Below, piece by piece: positions 55,591 through 64,000 of a DNA stretch of 64,000 bases. Under the pieces are notes generated by a model. The model saw only the letters and a list, made by a program, of their open reading frames with translations, had not been told where the DNA came from and did not search any database. This stretch comes from Dendrocalamus latiflorus (taxonomy: Eukaryota > Streptophyta > Magnoliopsida > Poales > Poaceae): NCBI GenBank assembly GCA_017311315.1, contig CM029626.1, positions 26,502,645 to 26,566,644 of the forward strand, in the 5' to 3' direction. The first letter of the stretch is position 1, and each line of letters begins with the position of its first letter. The position numbers and the translations under genes were made by a program.

Positions 55591-57448
55591 TGTTGGACCG
55601 AAATGGCGACAAAGGGGGGGTGAATGTTGACTTTAAAAAAACTTGCCCTTCCCAAAAAGAATCCGTTAGAAGACTATTCCCTCCGACAGCTACGAGGAGC
55701 TATGAAGAGAATTATCATGCTCACTGAAAAACTCATAAATTCTGGGACTCTGGAGAACTTCAACACAAAGAAAAAGGGAGAAACAAGAACAAATGCCAAA
55801 GGAGACAAAGAAGGAATAGACTGGACCAAAATGCCTCTGGGGCGGTCTGACCGCAATGGTCTGGGCGGTCAGACTGCTCTCACAACGCCGGTCAGACCGG
55901 TGAAGCAAGGCCGGTCAGACCGCTCGGGAGGAGCTGGTCAGACCACACGGCCAGAGGCGGTCTGACCGCTGGTCAAGACCCGGTCTGACTGCCGGTTTAA
56001 TACCGGTCAGACCGCTCCCCTGATCCCAGCAGCCTGAGAGCAAACAGAAACTCCTGAAACTTGGGCCAAAATTTAGATCTTTGAAAAACCAAGAGAATGA
56101 TGGAATCCTTCCATTCTTTTTGGTCCAAGGCAACACAAAGGCCAACTAAATACCAAGAGGGCCTTGGGAAACAAGGAAATCAAACTTAAGAGCAAGAATT
56201 TTAGATTTTGACAAAAAATATGAAAGTTTGCAGGAACAGGACCAAAACTCAAATTACTCCCCAACCTTTGATCCTTTGGCCATGAAACTTTGAGGATAGC
56301 TAATGGATAGCCTCTGGACTCTAGGTACCAAGTTTCATGCCATCTCAGGAAGGGAAACAAGAATTGCACCCAAACCCTAGAGATGAAATGAAGAACAGAG
56401 AAGCCCAAAAACCAAATCTGAGATTAAATGCTATTTGCTCTTGGGAAAAATGATCAAATAATCTTGAGGCATCATCCCAACATAAAGCAACCCATTTTGG
56501 GTCTTCTTAATACGAGAAACAACAAGAAAATGCAAAAACACAAAAATCACCAAAAGAAGGGAACGAAGAACAGACAGGAGCACGAGAGAAAAACTCAGAG
56601 ATTTCATTCCAACCAATCAAGGATTACAGATGAGTCCCCATAAGCATGGACATTAGAACAGGGATGATTACATAGATTCTCAATCCATCCTCTCCCTCTC
56701 CCAAAAACAAGAACACACCTACTCCCTACATGCTTCTTGGAGAGACACAACGTACAGAGAGGAGACACGAAGGGAACACCCACTGCTGCCTTCAACCACT
56801 CTCCAACAACTAAAGCCCAAAGACAAAACAAACTCTCAAAGCTTCTTTTGACTCTAGTAAACCCTAACTCTCTCCCAAAGCCATGGGAATACATGCAGCC
56901 ACTCACTCCTATTTATAGCTCTTGGCTAATGGCTCTCCAACCCGTTAGGCCTGCTAAATCCAACGGAACCCGCTCCCGCTTGTGCAGCCTCGCGAAATTA
57001 CCAATTCGCCCCTCCTGCACCTTCTGGGAAGCTTCCGCGTCTCTTGTCGTCCATGCCTCGCAACCACCTCGAGTCTCCGCCGTCTTCGACACATCCCGAC
57101 CGTTTTGACCTCGACACCGCCTGTGTCTAGTCCGGTCACCTCGTGTCTCGCCACGACTACGCCTCGACGTCCTGCAGCCATCACAAATAAGAAACACATC
57201 AAATAGCACCGCTCGATACATGAAAGCATAAATAGCATCAACAAATCATACTTACGCATAAAGAAGCCCAAACCTGTCGAATCATCAGAGTATGCATCCT
57301 AACCACTTTGACCAGGTTTGACCAAGTCCGACTAAGTCCGTTGCACCATGCAATGACATGGTCCGACCACACAAACCAAACTCGACTTTCCTTAAACCGA
57401 TGTCAATTACTCGTCACACACATGGGGTCACAACCACATGGTCTCTCA
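55591..57448 (-). repeat. LTR D2 of Sirevirus D
   Basis: 1858 bp; on the minus strand TGAGAGACCATG to TTCGGTCCAACA. TATA box TATAAATA at 56910-56917 (minus). Palindrome cluster at about 55840-56015. Host copia RT starts at the next base, 57449. Confidence 0.94.
55840..56015. repeat. CGGTCAGACCG palindrome cluster in LTR D2
   Basis: Same arrangement as 28390-28562 in LTR D1, with about ten GGTCAGACC or GGTCTGACC units. Confidence 0.85.
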
Positions 57449-58864
57449 CTTGGGTCAATGCCATGCATGAGGAGTTGGAAAACTTTGAGAGAAACAAGGT
57501 CTGGTCACTTGTTGAGCCCCCTAGAGGTCATAATGTCATTGGTACCAAGTGGGTGTTCAAAAACAAGCAGAGTGAGGATGGGGTAGTCATCCGAAACAAG
57601 GCTAGATTGGTAGCTCAGGGTTTCTCCCAGGTTGAGGGTCTAGATTTTGAGGAGACCTTTGCCCCTATAGCTAGGCTAGAGGCCATTAGGATCTTGCTTG
57701 CATTCGCAGCGTCTAAGGGCTTCAAGCTTTACCAGATGGATGTCAAGAGTGCCTACCTCAATGAGTTTATGGAGGAAGAGGTCTATGTTAGACAGGCTCC
57801 ATGTTTCGAGAACCCCAAATACCCAAACCATATCTACAAGTTTTCCAAAGCCTTGTATGGACTTAAGCAAGCCCCTAGAGCTTGGTATGAGAGGCTTAAG
57901 TCCTATATGTTAAGTCATGGGTTTGAGACGGGTAAGGTAGACAAGACCTTGTTCATTCGCAGGCATGGCAATGACCTTCTACTCGTCCAGATTTATGTGG
58001 ATGACATCATCTTTGGTGGCTCCTCTCATGCTTTTGTTTCGCAGTTCTTTGATGTCATGAGCACGGAGTTTGAGATGAGCATGATGGGTGAGTTGACCTT
58101 CTTCCTTGGCTTCCAGATCAAGCAGACTCGGGAGGGTACTTTCTTGCATCAGGGCAAGTACACTCGTGACCTCCTGAGACGCTTTGACATGAGTGATGCA
58201 AGCCAGTGTCAACTCCGATGGCATCATCAGCTTCACTTGACCTAGATGAGGATGGCGAGCCAGTTGATCAAAAAGAGTACAGAAGCATGATTGGTTCTCT
58301 CTTATACCTCACTACCTCGAGACCTGACATACACTTCTCTGTGTGTCTATGTGCTCGATTTCCTGCTTTTCCTCGCGTATATCACCGCCAGGCGGTGAAG
58401 CGCATCCTTCGGTACCTTCGAGCTACCATAGACTATGGTATCTGGTACTTTTCCTCTTCCTGTCTTTCCCTTAGAGCCTACTCCGATGCAGACTTTGTTG
58501 GCTGTAGGATAGATAGGAAGAGCACTTCTGGCACCTACCAATTCATTGGCACTTCTCTTGTTTTTTGGTCTTCTAGGAAGCAGTCTGGTGTTGCTCAGTC
58601 CACCGCAGAGGCCGAGTATGTTGCTGCCGCCAGTTGCTGCAGCCAGATACTTTGGATGGCTTCGACCCTGCGGGACTTTGGGATAGTTATAGACAGTGTT
58701 CCACTCTTTTGTGATAATACTTCTGCTATTAACATTGCTAAGAACCCAGTGCAGCACTCTCGGACCAACATAATGCTCCAGTTTGTGGAGAGTGACCACC
58801 AGTTGGCGGATAGTCCTAGTGTGTTAGATGACCAGTTGATAGTCCTAGTGTCATATGGGGTAGA
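57449..58864 (+). pseudogene. pol: Host Sirevirus reverse transcriptase and RNase H
   Basis: This picks up the host copia at WVNAMHEELENFERNKVW. RT is well preserved: GTKWVFKNKQ, MDVKSAYLNEFM, LYGLKQAPRAWYERLK and the active site IYVDDIIFGGSS (about 57990). A frameshift near 58200 (FDMSDASQ) moves to the frame of MSTPMASSASLDLDEDG. RNase H has LRAYSDADFVG (D), STAEAEYVAA (E) and LFCDNTSAINIA (D). After NPVQHSRT (about 58768) the expected histidine motif is rearranged, with a short direct repeat of GATAGTCCTAGTGT. LTR C starts at 58865 after GTAGA. Confidence 0.9.
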
Positions 58865-60045
58865 TGTAGGGACCCAGATTTTACAATCCGGATTCCTTTG
58901 TGATTCCACCGCACTATTCTCTGGATCAGTAGATAGTGCTCACAGATTCAGAAATGAACATCAGAATACATATCATGCGAAAGCATAAATATAATAATAA
59001 ACTTACTCACGGGCCGATTAGGCCGAAATAAATAAAAGGCAGCAGCGGAAGAACGAAGCACACAGGTGGGACCTTCAGGACATGTCCACAGGTAGCCAAC
59101 TGGAGGTTCACGACCTAGCCCTTGATGACTTCATCTTATTCTCCATTATAACCAAAAGTATTGCTGAAGCATAGTGATCTGATTCTTGATTCTGGATTTG
59201 TTATGAGAGTGAGTGTGAGCACAAACCACCGTGCTCCGCGAGCCAATACACAGGATGCAAATAATTAGCATGCATGGCTTATCAAAGGAGAGGCTCGGGT
59301 TTATTTTATTTGCCAAAAATTGCTTTTAGCATTATTTGCATTATTTAAACATGGTGTTATTATTGCTGCCTAAAACTCCGAATAGCGATGGTCATCATTT
59401 AGGTAATCCTTTGATCATACACTCATTGCTGCCTAAGACTCCAAACAGCGAGTGTCATCCTTTATTTAACCCACTGATCATACTCTTTCTATATTGATTG
59501 TTGTTTAAAACTCCAAACAGCGAGTGTTATCATTTACTGAACTCACCGATCAAATTCCCCTTATATTGTCTAAAGATTATATTAATCAAATCGGGGTTAC
59601 CAACTCTCATATGAATTCAGATTTTTAACACCAATTCATAGATCTGATCTCAGATTCACCATTTACCAAGTTGATCAGTTCCTCGGTATAATGAAAATTC
59701 AGTATCCTTTATTTTAGATCCAGCAATATCTTTTGTGTTCTAAATTTCTAACAATCCAATCTTGTGGTTGCTATTCATCAACTCTTCACTTCTGAACTCT
59801 AACAATTATCCATCATAACTATTTTTAAATCCACCGAAATCATTCGTACCAGGACTTTCCAACAATTCAATCCTTTCTATTATTGATCCAAAACCATGAT
59901 CTGCTCTTCCAATAATCAACCTTATTTTCCATTATCTATATATAACTAATCCACTAATATACTTCCACCAAGAATATCATTGATCAAAATTATACTCCAA
60001 TAATTGTTATCATCCCAAAAACTCAATTCATCCATCTAGTACTTT
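58865..60045 (-). repeat. LTR C, truncated Tekay-type LTR (same family as A and B)
   Basis: Starts TGTAGGGACCCAGATTTTAC exactly as LTR A and follows LTRs A and B to about CATCTAGTAC (60043). The rest of the LTR (over 4 kb) is missing and Tat-type pol sequence begins. Because of the truncation it cannot be told whether it was solo or part of an element. Confidence 0.88.
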
Positions 60046-60844
60046 GTCCAATCTTGTCCTCGCGCGAAAGGCACCGCGAGAGCGGGGCGCAGACTCCCAT
60101 TTTGTAGAGCACGCCGTCAAGAACCTGGAAAGACCTGGCACGATGTTGTAGGCTTTGGAGTTCTAAGGGGTCGTCTGGCTCCGCGATTCCCTGCAAGAAG
60201 CCGAAGATGGGCTCTTGCCAGTCACCCTACCGTGCAATTTGGTGTACGAGGGCCGCATCACGGTTGTCCTGAGTGATGGCTGCCGCGGGTAGGACCTCGT
60301 AGAATGCTCCTTCGGGAAGGGGAAGCTGTTGGCTGGCAGCCTTCGCAAGGATGTCGGCCTGTTCATTATCCGCGTGAGGGATGGCCTTAACTGTGACGCC
60401 TAGGAAGTGTCGCTCCCTTACCCTTACAGCTACCAGGTACTTGGCCAGCTTAGGGTCCTTGGCTTGGTAGGATTTGTCGACATGGCCCGCCACCAGCTGT
60501 GAGTCCGCGAGGACCTGGGATTTGATTGCTCTCCGCGAGGCGTACGTCAGAGAGAACGGCGCGAGCTCAGCCGCCCACTTGCCGATGCGCCCCGTGGACT
60601 CCTTATTGTATAGCATCTCCGCCAAAGGGAATGAGGATGGTACCGTGATTGGATGGGCCAAAAAATAATGCCGGCGCTTTCTCAAGGCCATGATCAATGC
60701 GTACGCCAGCTTCTCCAACTCCGTATATCGTGTCTTAGCGCCCTAAAGGGTTTCAGAGATGAAGTATACGGGGCGCTGGAGGGCGCCCTCCTCGAGAACA
60801 AGGACAGCGCTGACTGCCGTTGCTGTAGCGGCGAGGTAAAGTAG
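60046..60844 (-). pseudogene. pol: Tat fragment: RNase H, fused second RNase H remnant and integrase start
   Basis: On the minus strand the first RNase H ends with ELEKLAYALIMALRKRRHYF. After RAIKSQVLAD the sequence jumps to SQLVAGHVDKSYQAKDPKL, so the first half of the second (archaeal-type) RNase H has been deleted. HADNEQADILAKAAS is its C-terminal motif. Dual RNase H is a mark of the Tat lineage. Sequence like LYKMGVCAPL, normally just before the integrase zinc finger, is the last recognisable part before LTR C. Confidence 0.8.
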
Positions 60845-60933
60845 GAGGGAGCCTCTGGTGCTGGGGCGATCAACGTGGGGAGGCTTGCAAGGTGCTTCTT
60901 GAGGTCGTCGAAAGCCTTTGCACAGTTGTCATC

Positions 60934-62055
60934 CTAGTAAAACCCATCGCAGCCGCGAAGTGTCTTGAAAAATGGTAGGCCCCAGTCCGCCGCCCTAGAC
61001 AGGAAGTGGCTCAGTGCAGCCATGCGGTCGGCTAGCCTCTGGACCTCCCGTGTCGTCTTGTGCGGCTCCATGGCGAGGATTGCGTCAACTTTGTCAGGGT
61101 TCGCCTGGATGCCACGTCCGGACACGAGGAAGCCCAGGAGCTTGCCTGCTTGCATGCCGAAGACGCACTTGTCCGGATTGAGCTTAATGCCCGCTCACCA
61201 GAGGTTGTTGAAGGTCTCTTGAAGATCCTGACCATGGGAGACGAGTTGCCTGGTTTTGACGACCACATCATCGACGTAAGCCTCCACATTCCTCCCGAGC
61301 TGGGAAGCGAGCGCTAGCGCAATGAGGCGCGTGAATGTTGCCCCTGCATTCTTCAAGCCGAAGGGCATCCTAACGAAGCAGAATGTCCCAATAGGCATGA
61401 TGAAGCTGGTCTTGTCTTCGTTGTCCTTGGCCATGTAGATCTGGTGGTAGCCAGAGTATGCATCCAAGAAACTCATGAGCTCGCACCCCGCCGTAGCATC
61501 CACCATCTGGTCTATACGCGGCAAGGGGTAGTCATCCTTCAAGCATGCTTTGTTGAGGGCGGTGAAGTCGATGCACATACGCCAGGCGCCGCTAGCTTTT
61601 TTTACCAGCACCGGGTTGGAAAGCCAATCCGGGTGGTGGACCTCGCGAATGACCCCAGCCTGGAGAAGCTTTGTTACCTCCGCCTTGGCCGCTTGCTGCC
61701 GGTCAAGGGACATGCGCCGAAGCCTCTGCTTAACCGGCTTGGCGTCGGGGCGGATCGCTAGGTTGTGCTCGATGAGGGTGCGGTCCACACCCTTAATGTA
61801 TTCCGGGGACCATGCAAAGACGTCCGCATTGTCCCGGAGAAATCTGAGCAGGTTTTGCTCTACCTCCGGGGGGAGGCCTTCGCCAATGGATACGAACCGA
61901 CTTTCAGCATGAAGAGGCACTCTCTTAACCCCGCCTTCTGGCCGGGGCTTGGGCGTCCATCCCTGTGCAGACGGAGTGTCCGCTTGTAGCTTGTGGCGAG
62001 GTCCTGGTCTCCGAAGGTGGTGATGACACCTTGCAGGCCGGTTAGCTTCATACAC
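60934..62055 (-). pseudogene. pol: Tat fragment: reverse transcriptase
   Basis: RT reads FAWSPEYIKGVDRTLIEHNLA, WRMCIDFTALNKACLKDDYPLPRID, FLDAYSGYHQI, FCFVRMPFGLKNAGATF and the active site AYVDDVVVKT. The segment 62055-61195 is open. A frameshift around 61190 leads to KLLGFLVSGRGIQANPDKVDAI in 61155-60934 (thumb/connection). The AYVDDVVVKT form is usual for Tat/Athila-type RT. Confidence 0.9.
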
Positions 62056-62512
62056 AAGAAGCTGTGGTGCGGCACCACCCCAAGAGAATTGAGGGCTGGA
62101 CGCCCTAATATGGCGTTATATGGGTGCGGGACATCAACAACGTCGAAGGTGTCATCCTCGCTCCTCGCGTTATCGCCCTGACCAAAGGAGATTTGGAGGC
62201 GTACCTGACCCAATGCACTCAGTGGCTGTCCTCCAAAGCCCTGCAGTGGGGTCCCTAGGGGACAAACCGAGTCCGGGGGATTTCCATCTGGTCGAAGGCC
62301 GCCGCAAACAAGATGTTCGAGGAGCTGCCTCCATCGACCAGGATGTGTTTGACTTCGTATCCTACGATGGCGGCCTTGATGACCAGGGGGTCTTGGTGAG
62401 GAAACTCCACGCCGTCGGCGTCAGCAGACGTGAAGGTGATCTCGCGCTGCATCCAACCCGGCGGTGCCTGCACCGAGGACCCCTGCGCGGAGCCCCCGGA
62501 GATGATGTTCAT
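61860..62512 (-). pseudogene. Tat fragment: aspartic protease
   Basis: Contains HILVDGGSSSNILFAAAF with the catalytic DGG, then a frameshift, QVRLQISFGQGDNAR and YNAILGRPALNSLGVVPHH. It is similar throughout to the protease of element H at 18240-18935. Confidence 0.88.
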
Positions 62513-62569
62513 GATCCATCAATGGGCTTCCTCCAGGTCTTGAATTCGCGGGGCGCTTTCTTGGGGCGG

Positions 62570-63433
62570 CTGCGCGTGGGTTATGGCGAGTGGCGTTGCC
62601 ACCATGGTTCTGTCCCTGTCGGCATGCTGACGCAGCGCTGCGATGGCGGTACATGCCCACGTGGAGTGGTCACCACGGCCGTGCACCTCGCACCATATGT
62701 CACGGCCCTAGTTCTCCTGCTCCGCACGGGGCCTATCATCGCGGGCGCGGCCGTGTCCCCATCCCCGACGTCCGCAGCTCTGCTCACTAGGGCGGGGGTG
62801 GCGGCGTCGGAGGCGTCGTCTATATCGAAGACATGTCGAGCCTTCTGGGGCTTGCGCTGGCCGCTCTTGGGCCTAGGCTTGCCACTCGGCGTGCCCTGGT
62901 TGCGCCTGGCGTCTGTCGGAGACCCTTGCTTGCGCTTGCCTTTCGGGGAGTGGTCCCCTATCACCGGATCTCCTTTTTACGACAAGTCCTCCACCTGACT
63001 GGTGTCTTCGTCGTCACCCCTACGCCGCCGCCATCCTCCTCCGCCCTCGCATACTCTTCCATCTTGTCGAAGAGCTTGGCGACCGTCTTAATTGGCTTGC
63101 GCGCATTGTACTCGGCCAACGGCCCTGGGCGGATGCCCTGTATAGCTGCATTGATAATGGTTGTCTCGTTGACGTCTTTAACTTGGCAGCGTACCGTAGC
63201 AAAGTGCTTGAAGTACCCTCGCTGTTTCTCCAAAGGTTTTTGCTGACGGCGAAGAGCTGATCCGCGTCTACGTGCTCGACGTAGTTCCCTTGGAAGTTGT
63301 TGTAAAGGCGGTCGTGGATCTGCTCCCACGCGCAGATGGAGTTCGGCTCTATGGTAAAAAAAACCAAGAAAGCGCCACTCCCTGTAGCGCGAGGGGGAGT
63401 CCCTTCGCCTTGGTGGTGTCGTCCCCGCCTGCT
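62570..63433 (-). pseudogene. gag: Tat fragment: gag
   Basis: The capsid starts near SAGGDDTTKAKGLPLALQGV (63433) and passes through SWFF, where an 8-T run shifts frame to TIEPNSICAWEQIHDRL. DADQLFAV is followed by another shift and CQVKDVNETTIINAAIQGI. The zinc knuckle has the CX2HX4HX4C form (CEVHGRGDHSTWAC) near 62690-62640. It is close to the element H gag in order and sequence. Confidence 0.85.
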
Positions 63434-64000
63434 GATGTGACGATGGCCCGATCTTCCGAGAGGTACTGATAAGTCGATTGTGGAGATCTCGACGTTGATG
63501 ATCCAAAGGCTCCGACCAAAACAGATCGAACCCCTCGCAATCACTACACCACTGCTCCGTTGGTTATCAACCGTGCCGAACACGGTTGACCTCGCCAAGA
63601 AGGCTATCTCCTGCAAGCGAATCGAGAACACAAGCAAGAGAGTTTAAGATGCAATCTGAAATTGCGAATAATGTTTAAGTTCACAAGTTGGGGTTCCTCA
63701 ACCGAACATGTGGTGAAACTGCAAAGCAGAATAATCTCTTAAGAAAAACTCGAGGAAAACTAAAGGGGTGCGGCCTCCTTAAATAGGGGAGGGGGAAGCC
63801 ACACTTATCTAATGAAGAGGGATGTGGTACTATTCCTAGTTACTGTTCACGCGGACATGGTACTGTTCACATGAACAGTACCAGCCCAAATAGCCCAAGT
63901 TACAAGGCCCTCAGCCCACTTTGACTCAGACTGAAAAAGTAATGTGACTTCTTTTGCAGTTTCTGATCTGCTCGGGTGGAGTTTGAAGGTTAGACTAGAT
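63434..64000. other. Unassigned LTR-like non-coding sequence
   Basis: From TGATGTGACG the sequence leaves the gag homology and shows no coding signal. It has TTAAATAGGGG (about 63778), a possible TATA region, and repeated ACTGTTCAC motifs including a near-palindrome at 63859-63882. It may be the LTR of another retrotransposon that continues beyond the window. Confidence 0.45.

Larger units (their letters stand above)
27876..57448 (-). mobile_element. Sirevirus D (Ty1/copia), minus strand, with nested elements
   Basis: On the minus strand this reads LTR D2 (57448-55591), PBS, gag (55534 to about 52422), PR-INT (52374-51111), RT and part of RNase H (49694-48317), long 3' non-coding region (31659-29993), LTR D1 (29992-28139), and then a second gag start (28125-27879). 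Nested in it are chromovirus F, solo LTR I and the MITE. The five host bases after its right end are CTTGG; the left duplication was lost with about 100 bp of host pol. A second gag after D1 means this was a tandem LTR-internal-LTR-internal unit. The two LTRs look roughly 96-97% alike by eye. Confidence 0.85.
1..58864 (+). mobile_element. Host Sirevirus (Ty1/copia), outermost element of the nest, in four pieces
   Basis: This plus-strand copia element is recovered by joining four pieces: 1-68 with 5474-6221 (5' LTR), 6224-9010 (PBS and gag), 26493-27875 (PR remnant and INT) and 57449-58864 (RT and RNase H). The order and reading direction match the minus-strand relative D at 48317-55534. Sirevirus assignment rests on the iMet PBS, the very long gag with two CCHC knuckles and a Cys-rich coiled middle, and the palindrome cluster in the LTR. 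About 200 bp of gag-PR and about 100 bp before the RT are missing at junctions with inserted elements. The 3' LTR is not seen, because LTR C begins at 58865. Copia membership is certain; the single-element reading is an inference from collinearity. Confidence 0.8.
60046..63433 (-). mobile_element. Tat-lineage Ty3/gypsy fragment (gag to start of integrase)
   Basis: Minus-strand order is gag, protease, RT, RNase H, a remnant of a second RNase H and the start of the integrase. No LTRs, PBS or target duplication remain. Gag and protease resemble element H closely, so the two belong to the same family or a related one. This one still has pol, unlike H. Confidence 0.85.

Noticed and set aside
58865..63433. 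LTR C as the true 3' LTR of the Tat fragment
   Set aside because: LTR C belongs to the Tekay family (shared blocks with F and A), its start follows a clean copia junction, and the join at about 60045 falls inside both the LTR and the integrase. A deletion junction is simpler.
1..64000. An intact host protein-coding gene
   Set aside because: All supported coding sequence belongs to retroelements, apart from the captured exon at 10999-11082.

Overview
This window is grass (Poaceae) heterochromatin, most like a rice relative. Almost every base can be assigned to a transposable element and I see no intact host gene. The evidence is Sirevirus-type Ty1/copia elements with palindrome-rich LTRs, Tekay-type chromoviruses with very long LTRs (3.2 to 5.4 kb or more), Tat-lineage Ty3/gypsy sequence, a Tourist-like MITE and a non-autonomous hAT element. 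I worked by eye; similarity statements are estimates.

Layout. The frame of bases 1-58864 is one old plus-strand Sirevirus ('host copia'). Its pieces are 1-68 and 5474-6221 (5' LTR), 6224-9010 (PBS and gag), 26493-27875 (PR/INT) and 57449-58864 (RT/RNase H). Nested in it from left to right are: solo LTR A (69-5473, TSD GTAAT); solo-type LTR B (9011-9441 plus 20960-26492); a minus-strand Sirevirus D (27876-57448); and truncated LTR C (58865 to about 60045). LTR B carries element H (9442-20959, TSD GGTAG), which carries a hAT element (10014-11292, TSD GCTGGCGC), which in turn carries pieces of a host gene, probably the R-SNARE SEC22. Sirevirus D carries the Tekay chromovirus F (31660-48316), a copia solo LTR I (49695-51105, TSD CCATC) and a Tourist-like MITE (54097-54326, TSD TAA). 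Chromovirus F carries solo LTR G (38907-42133, TSD AGTAT) inside its reverse transcriptase. Bases 60046-63433 are a decayed minus-strand Tat element (gag to start of INT), and 63434-64000 is unassigned LTR-like sequence.

Two elements have unusual architecture. Element H has gag and protease on the minus strand but no RT, RNase H or integrase. In their place is a plus-strand, intron-containing ORF (12822-15790) of the 'putative gypsy type transposon' family, followed by three tandem arrays sharing a TTTATACTC core. The Tat fragment at 60046-63433 has a closely similar gag and protease and may represent the autonomous partner. Chromovirus F has an extra 283-residue ORF (orf0) before gag, and both orf0 and gag begin with an ATG directly after a 3' splice-site-like CAG with a CTAA branch-like motif about 20 nt upstream. 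This suggests start choice by alternative splicing.

All polyproteins carry stops or frameshifts. The best preserved is F, with only three in-frame stops plus the solo LTR insertion; its two LTRs look about 98% alike by eye, so it is among the youngest insertions.
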